Assembly: GCF_018446385.1 (NCBI RefSeq)
Contig: NC_055987.1
Location: forward strand, 11,865,705 to 11,929,704
DNA length: 64,000 bases
Direction: 5' to 3'
From: Zingiber officinale
Lineage: Eukaryota; Streptophyta; Magnoliopsida; Zingiberales; Zingiberaceae
Shown: positions 25,091-37,119 of the stretch, piece after piece
Layout: each line of letters begins with the position of its first letter
Position numbering within the stretch: position 1 is the stretch's first letter
Translations under genes and position numbers: made by a program
Notes under the pieces: model-generated
Database searches by the model: none
The model's input: the letters and a program-made list of their open reading frames with translations, nothing else
What the model was told of the DNA's origin: nothing

Positions 25091-26747
25091 AGTAAGTCTA
25101 ACACCCTGCAACCTAATATGCTTAGATCCCCTGACTCTACTGGCCAATAATATAGAATACATAACGTAGATTGTCAGAGCTTTTACGTAAAACAGCATAG
25201 TGCACATGGCGAGAGATAACTCGCGCAACAAAGTCTTCCATAGTACTGAATATGAGCGACATAACTTTAGATACGATATGACACTTTCCTTACCAGAGTA
25301 TAACAAATGTCCCATTATCAATTAATACCTGAAAAAAAGAGGTATTCGATAGTTGTGATTTAAATGGAGTCCACTCTTGCGGACTAAGGTACATACACAT
25401 AACCGCATCCACCTATTACACTATGCTTCTTCTCCACTTTTCCTCATAAAAACATAACTTGAGCATTAGAGTGGATAAGATAGGGCGCCTCTTAATTAGT
25501 ATTCATTCTAATTCTCTCCTTTTTTTTTCTTTCTCTCTTGTATGTAGGCTTAGTGGACTTCTCTATCGGTGGGTCCCTTGCTCAGCGTGCGGTGACTTCG
25601 TTAACATAGGCGATAGCTCACCATTGACTCAGTCGTCGACGGTCTCAGACAGGAACAACTATGAATTCAGAAGGTTTTCTGCGACGATAGAGTAGCATGA
25701 AAGGATTTGCAGTTTTCTCCTTAGTTTAATTAGAGAAACATTATGGTTAATATTGTGATTAAGAAGTGACACCATAAAGATGCATTTTTAATATCATTAT
25801 AGATAGAAGAATACTTAAAGGCTACCATTTACTTAAGATCAAAACTATTTTAATATCCATCACATTACACATGGAAGAGGAGCATGAACCCGTTTCTTGA
25901 AGAACTACAAGCCCTACATAATCTAAAACTCACTCTGCCCTAAATATTTGCTTGTCCATCCATCTTTGTATGTGTCTGAATCAAGACGCACCACATGTGA
26001 GGAACCGATCACTCACATGATCTCAAAGGCAGAGAAAGGCAGATTCTCCTTTAATAAATCAGAACAAGTCGAGCTAATAGTCACATTAATGATTGCTCCA
26101 CATGCAGTTAGACAGTTACATGCCGACCACAGAAGAGGAACCAGACCGTTGGTAGTTGGAATCGAGTAATTAAGAATAATTTTAAGATGGTGCGAATTAA
26201 TAGAACTATGAATATATTTAAATTTAGGATGTGGCAATTGCTAAGGTTAAGCCATTGATGATGAGCAAATAAGTTTATTTAAATTTTCCTGCATATGCTA
26301 ATCCACATGCAAGCACAACTTAGTCAATACAATGCCATGAATAATTCAGTCATATATGCGACTAAAGGAACAGATCATACCATATTATGGATCCTAGCTA
26401 ATTTGGTCCTCATTATTGACGAAGGATTGATGACTTATTATTTTATTCATAGTTTCACTCAAAAAGGCTATCTGGCTCAAATGTATTAGGACATGTGGTT
26501 CTGTGTGTTTCCTCCAATATTTAGTCTACCCATAGTTAATTTATTTGCCTTTCTATTCCCAAATAACTCATGTGTCAATGCTATCTCATTCATGCTTAAG
26601 GTCCCTATTCATTTCATCTCATGAAGGAAGTGCGGAAAGATAAAAAATTATAATTATTTAGGCTTGAGAAATGAGAAGTAGAGAGCTTTTTGAGGAATGC
26701 TTGCACATGGAGGTCCCTTGCAGGAGCATAGATTAGTGTCTTTAATA
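25091..26747. other. Intergenic sequence without recognised features
   Basis: AT-rich, moderately complex. Several short open frames (for example 25459-25695, 25948-26169 and 26295-26489) show no recognisable domain, no monocot-like GC bias and no splice logic. I see no tRNA or rRNA and no LTR termini here. Confidence 0.5.
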
Positions 26748-27075
26748 GGGATGACCATGGACCCGTTTAAACGGGTCGTCTAAGGTGGGTAAGGGGCAAG
26801 TCTGAGGTTTAATCGGTCCTGTCTCGGAATATAATTAATTTTTTTTATATTTAATAATTAATATTTTGATTAAAATTTTATTTTATAATATTTTAATTAA
26901 AATTTTATTTTATAATATTTTAATATTAAAATAAATATATTTTAAATATAACAGGTCTAGCGGATCTAACACGGATCCGCCCCGCTAGGTTCATCGGACG
27001 GGACGGATTCAAAGAGAGACGGGACCGATTCTGGATTTGGCCAAATTCATTTAGACCCAGGCTCATTGTCATCGC
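26748..27075. mobile_element. Possible decayed TIR element upstream of YUCCA
   Basis: Ends are imperfect inverted repeats: GGGATGACCATGGA at the left, and GCGATGACAATGAG as the complement of the right end. The interior has a palindromic CCCGTTTAAACGGG (26762-26775) and an AT-rich core. No transposase and no convincing target duplication, so the class is uncertain. It ends about 145 bp before the YUCCA TATA box. Confidence 0.4.
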
Positions 27076-27133
27076 TAGTTTTTCATCATAAATTTAAATA
27101 TTTTTATTATATTAAAAATGACAGGGAGATGCT

Positions 27134-27226
27134 TACGTGGCATGATCTTTGACTCCCCAGTTTAAGATTTGAGTGGCGCCGTCTCACATGCAGCTCTCAG
27201 GCGCCATGAACGACCACCTATTTAAG
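27134..27226 (+). promoter_or_regulatory. Core promoter of the YUCCA gene
   Basis: TATTTAAG at 27219-27226 is a good TATA box about 100 bp before the ATG, giving a short leader from roughly 27250. ACGTGGC (27134-27140) matches the G-box/ABRE core about 85 bp further upstream. Both are read from sequence only; no regulator is shown. Confidence 0.55.
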
Positions 27227-27325
27227 CATCTCCACTCTCAAGTATCATCCTTCCCCACTTAACTTCACCACAAGTTTCGTTGCTTCATCCCCGCTGCAGA
27301 ACAGAGTGCTGCTAACTAGCAATTA

Positions 27326-28732
27326 ATGGCGAGTATGATGGAACGAATTGACTTCTCGCGTAGGTGCGTGTTGGTGACCGGTCCAGTGATCGTCGGGGCT
27401 GGACCTTCTGGGTTGGCGATGGCGGCGTGCCTCAAGGAGCACGGTGTGCCGTACGTCGTCCTCGAGCGCGCCGACTGCATCGCCTCGCTGTGGCAGAAGC
27501 GCTCCTACGACCGCCTGAAGCTCCACCTGCCGAAGCAATTCTGCCAGCTGCCGCGGATGCCGTTCCCGGAGGACTACCCGGAGTACCCTTCTAAGAGACA
27601 ATTCGTTGAATACGTGGAGGACTACGCTAGGCACTTCGAGATCCGCCCCCGGTTCAACCAGGCCGTTCAGTCGGCCCGGTTCGACGAGATCAGCGGGCTG
27701 TGGCGGGTGAGGACGACCGGGGCCGGCGCCGAGTCCGGCAACCGGAACCTCGAGGTCGAGTACATTTGCCGATGGCTGGTGGTGGCCACCGGCGAGAACG
27801 CCGAGAAGGTGATCCCCGAGCTCGAGGGCCTTGGGGAGTTCGGCGGCGAAGTGACGCACTCCTGCGACTACAAATCCGGCGAGTCCTACCGCGGGAAGCG
27901 CGTGCTCGTCGTCGGCTGCGGTAACTCCGGCATGGAGCTCGGCCTCGACCTTTGCGACCACAATGCGTTCCCGGCCATGGTTGTTCGTGACTCGGTGAGT
28001 ACATAATCTTGATCTTCATGATTAAAAACGACTACGCTCCGATGAAAGACTATTCCTTTCAAGGTTCATGTACTGCCGAGGGAGGTGATGGGGAAATCGA
28101 CGTTCGAGCTGGCGGTGCTGCTGATGAAGTGGCTGCCGGTGTGGCTGGCGGACAAGATCCTGCTGCTGTTGGCGTGGCTGGTGCTGGGCGACATCGAGAA
28201 ATATGGCCTGAGGCGGCCATCGACGGGTCCCCTGGAGCTCAAGAACGGGGAGGGGCGGTCCCCTGTTCTGGACATAGGCACCCTCGGCAAGATAAGGTCC
28301 GGCGACATCAAGGTGGTGCCCGGCATCAAGCTGTTCTCTCCAGGAAGAGTGGAACTCGTCGACGGCCAGGTGCTCGAAATCGATTCTATCATCCTGGCCA
28401 CGGGATACCGAAGCAATGTCCCCCAATGGCTTCAGGTGCAGAAAACGAGTAGAACGAATTCTTTTCCCATAAATGAAATAGCGATTAATGTATGGTTGTA
28501 GGGATGCGATTTCTTCTCCAAGGATGGGTTTCCGAAGATTCCATTTCCAGACAGGTGGAAGGGGAAGAGCGGGCTCTACGCGGTGGGATTCTCAAGGAGA
28601 GGCCTCGCCGGAGCGTCATCGGACGCGGTGCAGGCTGCATCGGACATCGCGAGGTTGTGGAAGGAGGACGTGAAACCGTGCCGGTCGCGGCCTGCCGCCG
28701 CTTGCCATCGCAGATGCATCTCACAGCTCTGA
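27326..28732 (+). CDS. YUC: YUCCA-family flavin-containing monooxygenase (auxin biosynthesis)
   Basis: Three exons, 27326-27994, 28064-28435 and 28502-28732, joined by introns of 69 and 66 bp with GTGAGT...CAAG and GTGCAG...GTAG borders, all phase 0. The protein is 423 aa, normal for the family. Visible motifs: FAD-binding GAGPSG (residues 24-29), ATGEN (154-158), the FMO-identifying stretch from F172 to Y182, NADPH-binding GCGNSG (197-202) and LATGY (334-338). It ends [13 protein letters not shown] enzymes convert indole-3-pyruvate to the auxin indole-3-acetic acid with FAD, NADPH and O2. The RRC...GPVIVGAG start and RRCIS end resemble the Arabidopsis YUC3/5/7/8/9 group. A second Met at codon 4 is possible. 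High GC3 contrasts with the AT-rich surroundings. It looks intact, with no stop or frameshift. Confidence 0.95.
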
Positions 28733-28948
28733 AATAAAATCATTTTCTTTCCTTCCTTTTCGCGTCGTAGACTAGTTTGTGTAAGATAGAACAACAGAAG
28801 TGCATGAAACCCTCTCTCCAGTGGAGCCCGAAGTTTAGGACACGAAAGGGCTTCTTGTACATTAGAGACGATGTAGTTTTTCTCCCCTGCTTCTGCACCA
28901 TCTTTAAGCTTTTACTATGATGAAAATTTCCTATTACTAAAATTCTTA

Positions 28949-29821
28949 GGGTGTGTTTGATTCAAGTTATCATATATAATTTTGGTTATTTAATTATCAG
29001 GTAATCACATAACCAAGATTATGGGGAATAAAACATAACCAAATGTTATTTGGTTCAACCTAGGTAATGCAATAAAAATTTATTTGTTTGAAGGTTTTAA
29101 TGAATACCGTAGTTTAATATTTTACCGTATTACCCTCAGTTACAAAATCAACTATTATTATTATTATTTATTTTTTATGTTTTTTTTACTTTTCTTTTTC
29201 TTGTATATTTTTTTTTACTTTTTATGTGTTTTTTTATTTTTTTAATGTCTTTATATTTTTTATATTATTTATATTTATATTTTTTTATTTTTTTACATTT
29301 TTTAAATTTAAATTTTTATTTATTTATTTTATTTTATTTTTTAATTTTTAAAATTTTTATAAATTTTTTATTTTTTTATTTTTTTTATTTTTAATTTTTT
29401 AAAAATTTTTAGAATTTTAAAATTTTTTAATTTTTAAAAAAAAATTTAAATTTTTAAAATTTTAAATTTTAAATTTTTTATTTTTTATTTTTTATTTTTT
29501 ATTTTTAAAATTTATATATTTTTAAAAAAATTTATTTTTTAAAATTTTTTTTATTTTTTTACATTTTTTAATTTTTTTTTATATTTTTTCTCTTTTTTTC
29601 ATATTTTTTCTTATCGGAGGATATTTTTGGTAAAAAAAATTTGTTAACCCCGGAATCAAGAAAAACCTTAGTTTTCTGAGGTTTTCCGATTCCGAGCTGG
29701 ACGTGTCGGGCATGGAACATTACTCGGGAATCATCGAATATCTAAACCAAACAAGATTTTTGTTGATAACCTTGGATGGATAACCAAGATTATCAAAAAT
29801 AACCCCGAACCAAACACACCC
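28949..29821. mobile_element. PIF/Harbinger-like non-autonomous TIR element
   Basis: Terminal inverted repeats GGGTGTGTTTGATTC and GAACCAAACACACCC, flanked by the 3-bp direct repeat TTA (28946-28948 and 29822-29824), as expected for the TWA target of PIF/Harbinger. 873 bp, no transposase. The subterminal parts repeat 'aaccaagattat' and 'ataacc' in both orientations. Begins 216 bp after the YUCCA stop, so it probably lies at or just past the 3' end of that transcript. Confidence 0.75.
29155..29635. repeat. T-rich low-complexity tract
   Basis: About 480 bp composed almost only of T-runs with A, such as repeated 'attttttta' steps. Lies inside the TIR element and shows strong strand asymmetry. 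Confidence 0.85.
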
Positions 29822-29989
29822 TTAGTCCTCTATCAGTTGTCTAAAGGGGATGTCTATCAGATTGGATTGTTTACAGCGTGATCCTCCTCTCCTCTAATTT
29901 CAACATCTTTGCAACTTAGAACAGTGATTTTCACTTCTTGAAGTATTTTATTAACAAAAAGCAAATCAAAAGGGTTCATTCTGTTTACA

Positions 29990-30113
29990 TAATTTTAGAG
30001 ATTTCAAAATAGGTGTGTATGGAGTCCCACTCTGTTTTGAACGAATTTTCAAATGACAAAATGCCGATAAACTTTGATTCAGATGAGAAATGATCATACA
30101 ATTTTAAATTGCT
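29990..30113 (+). repeat. Direct repeat, left copy
   Basis: About 124 bp, from 'ttttagagatttcaaaat' to 'acaattttaaattgctt'. A copy with about 90% identity by eye lies at 33216-33345. The gypsy fragment and associated repeats lie between the copies. Confidence 0.8.
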
Positions 30114-30229
30114 TAGGTGCGATCTCGGACGGAGACAGGTTCAGTTAGGCTGCCTACCGAGAATCTCGAGTGAACTCGATGCAATCTCCTATGGAATGGG
30201 TGTAAGACCTATGGTAGGGACGATAACGG

Positions 30230-31134
30230 AGCCCCCACTGACCGGGTCTAGGGGCTTGGACAGCTTCGACTCATTGCGCCACCCTAGATTCCTGACCGAG
30301 AGGAAATCCTGGTCGGGTATCCTTAGAGCGGGAAATGGGTCGAGTAGGAGGTTGGGGCGGTCTTCTCTCCGACTTGTTGGCAGAAACAGGTGCTTTATCT
30401 GCTTTCCTCTGGGTCGCCTGGGCTTCTTCTACATTAATGTAGTTTACTGTCTTCCCAAGCATCTCATCAAAATTCTTCATAGGTTCTTGAATGAGGGCTC
30501 GAAAGAACTCTCCTTCCACCAGACCATGGAAAAGGCGCTCATCAAGATCTCTGACGTAACTGACGGGACGTCCTGGGCTACCTGGTTGAAGCGTTTTAGT
30601 AAGCCCTCAGGGTCTCTGCAGGCCCCTGCCTGAGGGCGAATAGGCAATAGTTAGTCTTCTGATATTTCCTGCTACTGGCGAAATAGCACAGGAAAACGTT
30701 CTTGAAATCCTGAAAGTAGGTAATGAATTCGATAGGCAATCCGTCGAACCACTTTTGTGCCGAGCCAGACAGAGTGTTTAAAAACACCCAGCACTTGATG
30801 GCATCGTTGTACTAATGTAACAATGCAGCGTTCCAAAATTTGTGAAGGTGATTTTCTGGATCCTTGCTACCATCATATTCTCTGATGACTGGGGGCTTAT
30901 ACCCCTTTAGCAGTTTTTCCTCGAGCACCCTCAAAGATAAGGGCACTTATAATTCCATGGGCAACTCCCTCGGCTCCTCCCTGACAACTATGGTCTTCCC
31001 CTTCTTCGAATCTCTGGGTGGGGAACTCTCGGCCGTGGAGGCCTGGTGCTGTTCTTTCTTATTATAATAATCTGGATAGGGGTCGCAATAGAAAGCTCGG
31101 GGGAAACCCTCGGGTTGTTTGTGTCATCCATTGT
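30230..31134 (-). pseudogene. Ty3/gypsy gag remnant
   Basis: Start ATG at 31134 (MDDTNNPRVSPEL). Frames at 30787-30596 read LSGSAQKWFDGLPIEF and RQGPAETLRAY, typical of the capsid part of gag in plant gypsy elements. Another frame at 30519-30271 continues GEFFRALIQEPMKNFDEML. Frameshifts and stops separate the pieces. No pol, primer site or LTR pair was recognised, so this is a decayed fragment. Confidence 0.75.
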
Positions 31135-33215
31135 CACGTTCCAAAATAGGTGAAGGAGATTCCCACAGACAACTCCAAATTGATCCCGTCTGGAATCTGA
31201 GTCAGATGGAGGCCGATGGAGATGACGTTAGTGTTGATGGAGAGACGACTTTGCTGCACCCTACGTACACACGTCCCGAAGGCTGACCCCCACGTGGAAC
31301 TTCAAGGTTTATAGTATAAGGACTGGTAGTACCTGAACTCTGCACACACTTAGACAATCACCCGGAGCATTAGAAACCAGAAATCAGGAAAAAAGTCCTC
31401 AGCGCTAGCTCTCTGATGCTCAAGTCAGATCCTTCTTCCTTGAAAAAGTAGTGTACGGTGGAAAAAATAACCGTAGAAGATGAGTGTGTATGTGTGCATA
31501 CTTGACTACAGAAGAGGACCTCCCTTTTTTATGACACTGCATACCTTCAGAGCCTGTCTGTTGTTAGAGAATGTCGGGTGTCAAGGCTTATCGAATGAGA
31601 GAGGACGTACGGTGGCCTCCTATTAGTGAAAGGAAGGTTCCATTCGCAGGTGCTAGTAGACTACTAGAATATTCTTTGATGTATAACAATTATTCTCTGA
31701 CAGGAGGTTACGATTCCTTGACATTGTTGTTACTTAGCACTTTCTGTCTCGCTCGGATTTAGCACAGGCAGCTCGAGATGACTGCTCAGATGTACCATCA
31801 GGCTTGAGCCTTGATAAGAAGGATGAGCTGTGGTGAATCGATCGAGTTTTATCTGAGATTGCGACGAGGGACCCATCTTTCACGTCCTAATCGCTGAAGA
31901 GATGACCGAGAGTTGTCTTAGTGAAAGTAATAGGCTCGTCTACACAGCATGAGCTGGGGAAGTCCAATCAATTGTGAGCAGGTCAGGAACTAGTCCAGGC
32001 CGCGTCTTACGTCTCATATCTAGAGACCTGCCGTATCTGTGCCCGACTAGGAATTATGTGGCTAATGACGTGAGGTGGTCTAACTCTCTCTTTCTCTTGA
32101 CTATTGATTGTCACGCCCCCTTGACTTTTGACTTCCTGACCTTATTGGACCCCACCTTTATGCACCATATCATCTGGTATCAGAATATGTCGAGTAATGG
32201 AATATGTACGATACCCCTCGTGGAAGGTTCCGTTATAGGTATATGAATTGTCTTTTTATAACCTCTATATTAATAAGACGGTTGAGCATGCTTGATGTCA
32301 AAATATGCCAAGTAAAGCCAAACAATATAAGTTGTACAGACACCCTCAAAGAAAAGTTCCCTCACATGTATACGTTATGATAGCAGAATATTCCCTAACA
32401 AGTAGCTGTTATTCTCTGACAGATTATTGTGATTCTCTAATAATGTTATTTCTTGAAGGCAGTCTGACCGGCCTTGTAGCCAATTGACTGTATGATGGGA
32501 GACTGATAGATGAGAAGTAGGGAGCTTAGCCCTTTAGATCCGCTCGATTCATGAAGGCCGATCGATCATATACTAAGAGTTGTATTGTAGAAGCGTGGAG
32601 TTGGGTTCCATATGTATGATTAGCTCGTGTGCTAACCATCTATATACTGAAAGTTGTATTGTAAAAGTGGGGAGTTGAGTCCCGTATGCCCAATCGACGC
32701 TAGGATCGACCGGGTCTATTTTGTGTATCTTGGCACTACGGAATGGAGTGCTTAGTCTCTTAAGTCCAATCGGCTCTGGGGTCGGGTGGATATATACTGA
32801 GAGCCCTGTTTATAAGAAATACTGAGGCATGAGGAGCTAAGTCCCGTATATCCGATCGAAGATCGACTCTTAGTCTGCCCATGTTAATGCCAGGAGTTCT
32901 GCTCGTATGAAGAGTTCTGAGTGGGGTGTTGAGTTTTATATGTCCGACCGACTCTTGGGCCATCAGAGTTCATGTTAGGAGTTATGCTCATAAGTTATAA
33001 GAAGTTGTGTCCGATGGCCTTGGTCGAGTTTAAATCCGTCTGAATTTATATAGGAAGCCTCACTCCTGAGAGGTGATTCATCCAGATATGTGTACACTCT
33101 TATTTTGACCGTCACTTTATATTGACTTTGACTATTACCTCATTTTAATCATGGATTTCAAATTTTCCTAAATTCACTCACCACTCACAAGATACACAAC
33201 ATACCGTATCACATA
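31135..33215. repeat. Non-coding repeat region beside gypsy gag
   Basis: No gene. Diverged internal repeats are present. A block around 31566-31745 (ending 'attattctctgacag...') recurs at 32290-32460, with a shorter relative near 32170-32240. From 32510 to 33010 there are three to four units containing 'tatatactgaga' and 'ggag(t/c)t(g/a)agtcccgtat'. It lies upstream of the minus-strand gag, so it may be the leader or LTR of that element, but I could not define LTR ends. Confidence 0.45.
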
Positions 33216-33345
33216 GTTTTAGAGATTTCAAAATTGGTGTGGATGCAATCCCACTCTGTTTTGAACGAATTTCCAAATAACAAAGTGCTGATAAACTTTG
33301 ATTTAGATGAGAAATGATCATACAATTTTAAATTGCTTTAATAGA
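33216..33345 (+). repeat. Direct repeat, right copy
   Basis: Counterpart of 29990-30113. The copies then diverge: the left one runs into gypsy-related DNA and the right one into 'taatagatctgctc', the 3' flank of the proline dehydrogenase pseudogene. Confidence 0.8.
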
Positions 33346-33495
33346 TCTGCTCTTCTCTTTAGCACTAAAATATGTAAAAATCTACAAGCTAATTTTGTCT
33401 AAGAGAGCACCAATTCCTTACATATATAAAATAAAATATTCATTCATAGTTACGGGGAAATATCCCTCTCTTTCTTTCCTAGTGAAGTATGAATT

Positions 33496-34712
33496 TCAAG
33501 TTCTAGTAATTGCTGCGTCAACCCTTCTCAACAACTCCTTCCTGCAAAATAAATTAGCAATATGATATGACACATGTAAACCCTGTTTAAGAGACTAACA
33601 AACATCACAAATCTTATGAGTTGCCTATCTACCGAGGAAATGGAAAGGAATCCTCTATTCTCATCTGCTCTCCTAAGGAGATAAGGTATGACTTGCAAAG
33701 GGCAAGTGCTTGCTCACTTGGAAACCGGCATTCTTGAGTCCCAATGAAAGCCCATCTACCATCCCCACTAGTTGTGCGAATTGCAGCTTTTGATCATCTT
33801 TTCCAATTCTCAGCTCCTCCGCCTTCATCGCAGCCACTTGTCCTACACACGTAGAGCTAAATCACTACAAATTCAACAGTCAAGAAGATACTCATCGACT
33901 AGTATATTCACCAGATCGAACGTTGTGGGTGGCAAGAACAACTGCACCAGATTTCCTGCCGACTCTTTCCATCATGAAGACGGAGCGCCCACGGAGGATG
34001 CTAACTAGGTCTCTCTGGTCAAATAGGCACCTCTTACAAGCTTAACGCCCAGAGAGAACCCCTCTTCCTCCGCAGCTTCGACGACGTTCGCCATCCTCTC
34101 CTTGGCATCCCTCAAGTACGTCTGGATTGTGCTGTACACTATGGGTTGCTCGTTGCAGTTGAATCCTCACATCGCCGAGTATGTGAAGTAATCGATTACG
34201 AGTTGGACCGACGAGTACTCTGCGTCAATTAGGAGAGGGATATTGGCTTGTGTACACCTTGCGCAAATGGTTGATAATCTCCAGAGAGCGAGTCGGAGGT
34301 CATGCTCTTCGACCTTTGTGAGGGGCTCCGGCTCATGAGGTGTGAGATAGAGAGGGCTGGAATGGCAGAGGATCGGGAACGAGTGAGTCTTCCATGGAAG
34401 TCGAAATGATGGATCCTTTTGCTCCTATCTCAACTGATCACTGATTCTTTCCAGCAATGAGATGGGGCAAATGACTATGATCTTTACACATACACTTGCC
34501 TGAAAAAATTTTAAGGAAAAAAGAAACTATTAGAAAATTCCACGGTAAGCAGGTACAAAAGTAGTATACGATACCGCCACTACATTAGACACGTGCTCAC
34601 GAATAGGCGGCATAAAATAATTTGCGAATACTTTTTTGGGGGCGTTACTTGTTATAAATGAATTTGCTAAAAACGTACGGAGGCAAACGGAAGTGATAAC
34701 GCCATCTCGACA
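33496..34712 (-). pseudogene. Proline dehydrogenase pseudogene, copy 1 (lacks most of exon 1)
   Basis: Exon-like blocks on the minus strand: a remnant of exon 1 (34712-34679) with a GTACGT donor, exon 2 (34481-33912), exon 3 (33842-33613) and exon 4 (33541-33496, ending in a stop). Recognisable parts include ISLLERISDQLR, IPLLIDAEYSSVQL, YFTYSAM, ATHNVRSG, LSLGLKNAGFQVSKHLP and VIPYLLRRADENRGF. Together they match plant mitochondrial ProDH, the FAD enzyme that oxidises proline to P5C. Defects: TAG after QLR where Trp is expected, TGA after YSAM, TAG in exon 2, an internal deletion that removes the HGSIQETHE region, and a lost GT donor after exon 3. Introns are retained, so it arose by DNA duplication and not by retroposition. 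Confidence 0.85.
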
Positions 34713-35275
34713 ACTTGTGCTCAGAGGTGTTGATTCAATCCATTTATATATATTTTTTTCCTTTTCCAAAATTATTATTATTATTTATTTTTTATTTTTA
34801 TGGGCTCACTGGGTTGTACTCACATTGGGAACCATAGCGCGTGAGGCGTCATTAATGATGCCCCAGCCACCAAACATTGAAACCGTCTTCTTCTCTTTCC
34901 CATTCATCTCATTTTCCCCTAGATCTCTCATCAGTTTCCAAATCCGCACGCAGATGGATTGTTAAATTCATGCAGATTAAGGATTCAGATCGATCTTCAG
35001 CTTTTTTTTCTTTGCTAGCTTTGATCAATTAGGTTGAGTTTTTGTTCACTTTTTTCCATTGGTTTTATTGTTCTTATCATTATCGCGGACATTTAGGTTT
35101 CAAATCAATCGTCGTCTGATCTTTGTGTCACTTGATCCGCGAAAATTTTGGTTCTGAATCCATTTTAGTCTCCCTCTCGATTAAATTGTCATGTTTCTCT
35201 TTGGGTTTTGTTTGATTTTGTTCATTTTTTTCCTCTTGTCTTAGTTGAGGGGGATTGTTCAAATCAGATTTGAAG

Positions 35276-35877
35276 ATATTGGAAGAGTTGTTGATATTTA
35301 CGCGAGGTGGGTTGATCCTATGGGATCTCGGCAAGGCGCTTAAGGGCTCCCCCATCGATGCCCTCATATGTTCCTGCCTCCTTGAGGAGCGATCCATCGA
35401 CGATGCCTTCCACTACGATGGTCCTGCCGGCGGCGCAGCCTATACGCTGAAGTGGGCGTTCGATAACAACCTTGGTCTTGTTTTCGTCGCTGTCTACCAG
35501 CGCATCCTCCGCCTACTTTACGTCGATGATCTTCTCGCCGCCGTCCGTCATGAGTTTTCTTAGATATACAACCCCAAGCACATAACTTATGATGATTTCA
35601 ATGAGACGTTCCGCCAGCTTCAGAAGGAAGCAGAGGCCCGTGCTAAGGAGATGCGCAAGTCCAAAGAGGTTGGTCGGGGCTCTACCATGGCTCCCGTGAA
35701 GAAACAAACCCCTAATGGTGCTGCCAGAGGATCTGGAAAACAATGGAATAACAACAGTGGTGGCTCTGGGAAGGACCACTTTGATGGCGATTCAAGTGAG
35801 GGGCGTTCTTTAGCTAATGGTAGTTTGAAAGGGCAAGGGAATGGACATAAGGAGAAATCTGAAGCCCCAAACCTTTC
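35276..35877 (+). pseudogene. SRP receptor alpha-subunit pseudogene, copy 1 (N-terminal part)
   Basis: The frame from 35276 reads LEELLIFTRGGLILW, LKGSPIDALI, YTLKWAFDNNLGLVFVAVYQ and LLYVDDLLAAV, which is the N-terminal SRX domain of the signal recognition particle receptor alpha subunit that docks on the beta subunit at the ER. The start codon is ATA. A TAG (35561-35563) interrupts before IYNPKHITYDDFNETF. The frame then continues through a Lys/Gly/Ser-rich linker and is cut at 35877, where proline dehydrogenase copy 2 begins in the opposite direction. The GTPase (NG) domain is absent. Compared with plant homologues, about three residues are missing after LILW. Confidence 0.85.
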
Positions 35878-37119
35878 CTGCTGACTCTTTCCATCATGAA
35901 GGAAGCGCAACTATCGAAGCACTCGTGCGTTTCCTGAATGCTCCCGTGTATGAGAGACGGACCGCCCATGGAGGATGCCAACTGCGTCTCTCTGGTCAAA
36001 TAGGCACCTCTTACAAGCTTAATGCCGAGAGAGAACCCATCTTCCTCCACAGCTTCGACGACGTTCGCCATCCTCTCCTTGGCATCCCTCAAGTACGTCT
36101 GGATTGTGTTGTACACTATGGGTTGCTCGTTGCAGTTGAATTCTCGCATCGCCGAGTATGTGAAGTAATCGATTGCGAGTTGGACCGACGAGTACTCTGC
36201 GTCAATTAGGAGAGGGATATTGGCTTGTGTACACCTTGCGCAAATGGTTGATAATCTCCGGAGAGCGAGTCGGAGGTCATGCTCTTTGACCTTTATGAGG
36301 GGCTCCGGCTCATGAGGTGTGAGATAGAGAGGGCTGGAATGGCAGAGGATCGAGAACGAGTGAGCCTTCCATGGAAGTCGAAATGATGGATCCTTTTGCT
36401 CCTATCTCAACTGATCACTGATTCTTTCCAGCAATGAGATGGGGCAAATGACTATAATCTTTACACATACACTTGCCTGATGAGAAAAAAAAAATACAAT
36501 TTTAAGGAAAAAAAACTACTAGAAAATTCCATGGTAAGCAGGTACAAAAGCAGTATACGACACTACCTCTACATTAGACACGTGCTTACGAATAAGCGGT
36601 CGAAAATAATTCGCGAATATGTTTTTTGGGGGTGTTACTTGTTAGAAATGAATTTACTAAAAACGTACGGAGGCAAACGGAGGCGATGATGCCATTTCGA
36701 CGGCGCGGAGGAACCCGGCGAGGTTGCGGTCGCAGGCGGCGCCATCGTCCGCGTCCTCCATCCCGTAGTCTAGGATCGATCGCAGCCCCACGTCCTGCCA
36801 CATCTCCCGCACCGTGCGAGCCGCCTCGTCGACGCCCTCGTCGGCGCAAAAGTGGCGGTGTAGCATCGCGCGAGCAGTCGCGGAGACGGCGATGCAGAGC
36901 TGGTGTCCCTCCGGCGCCGCCGTCGATGCTCGGAGTGCCCAGGTCCCGAGGTCGACGAGCGGGGTGGCGGCCAAGGCGGAGAGGGTGGCGAACGAGCAGA
37001 GGAGGGCGGAGGTGGGGAAGGAGGCGAAGAGTCGGCAGCGAGGAGGCAGAGGAGGAGAGGCGTCGGGTAAAGCGGTAGTGGGAGATAATTGCGGCGATTT
37101 TGGTGGTGCTTGGCATCAT
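35878..37119 (-). pseudogene. Proline dehydrogenase pseudogene, copy 2 (5' half)
   Basis: Exon 1 runs 37119-36669: a start (Met-Met) followed by a basic, Ser-rich leader like a mitochondrial transit peptide, then LVDLGTWALR, HRHFCADEGVDEAARTVREM and SILDYGMEDADDGAACDRN, ending at a GTACGT donor. Exon 2 starts at 36458 and runs through NCNEQPIVYNTIQTYLRDA, GIKLVRGAYLTRE and HGSIQETHECF to 35878, where it is fused to SRP receptor sequence. Defects: a one-base frame slip near 37037 and the same TAG after QLR as in copy 1. The C-terminal exons are missing here but present in copy 1. Confidence 0.85.

Noticed and set aside
25091..26747. Possible small host gene in intergenic DNA
   Set aside because: Short frames only, no coding bias, no plausible exon chain.
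27323..27961. 212-codon frame opposite YUCCA exon 1
   Set aside because: GC-rich shadow of a strongly coding strand; no recognisable domain.
30109..30633. 174-codon plus-strand frame
   Set aside because: Antisense of the gypsy gag remnant; low similarity to anything known.
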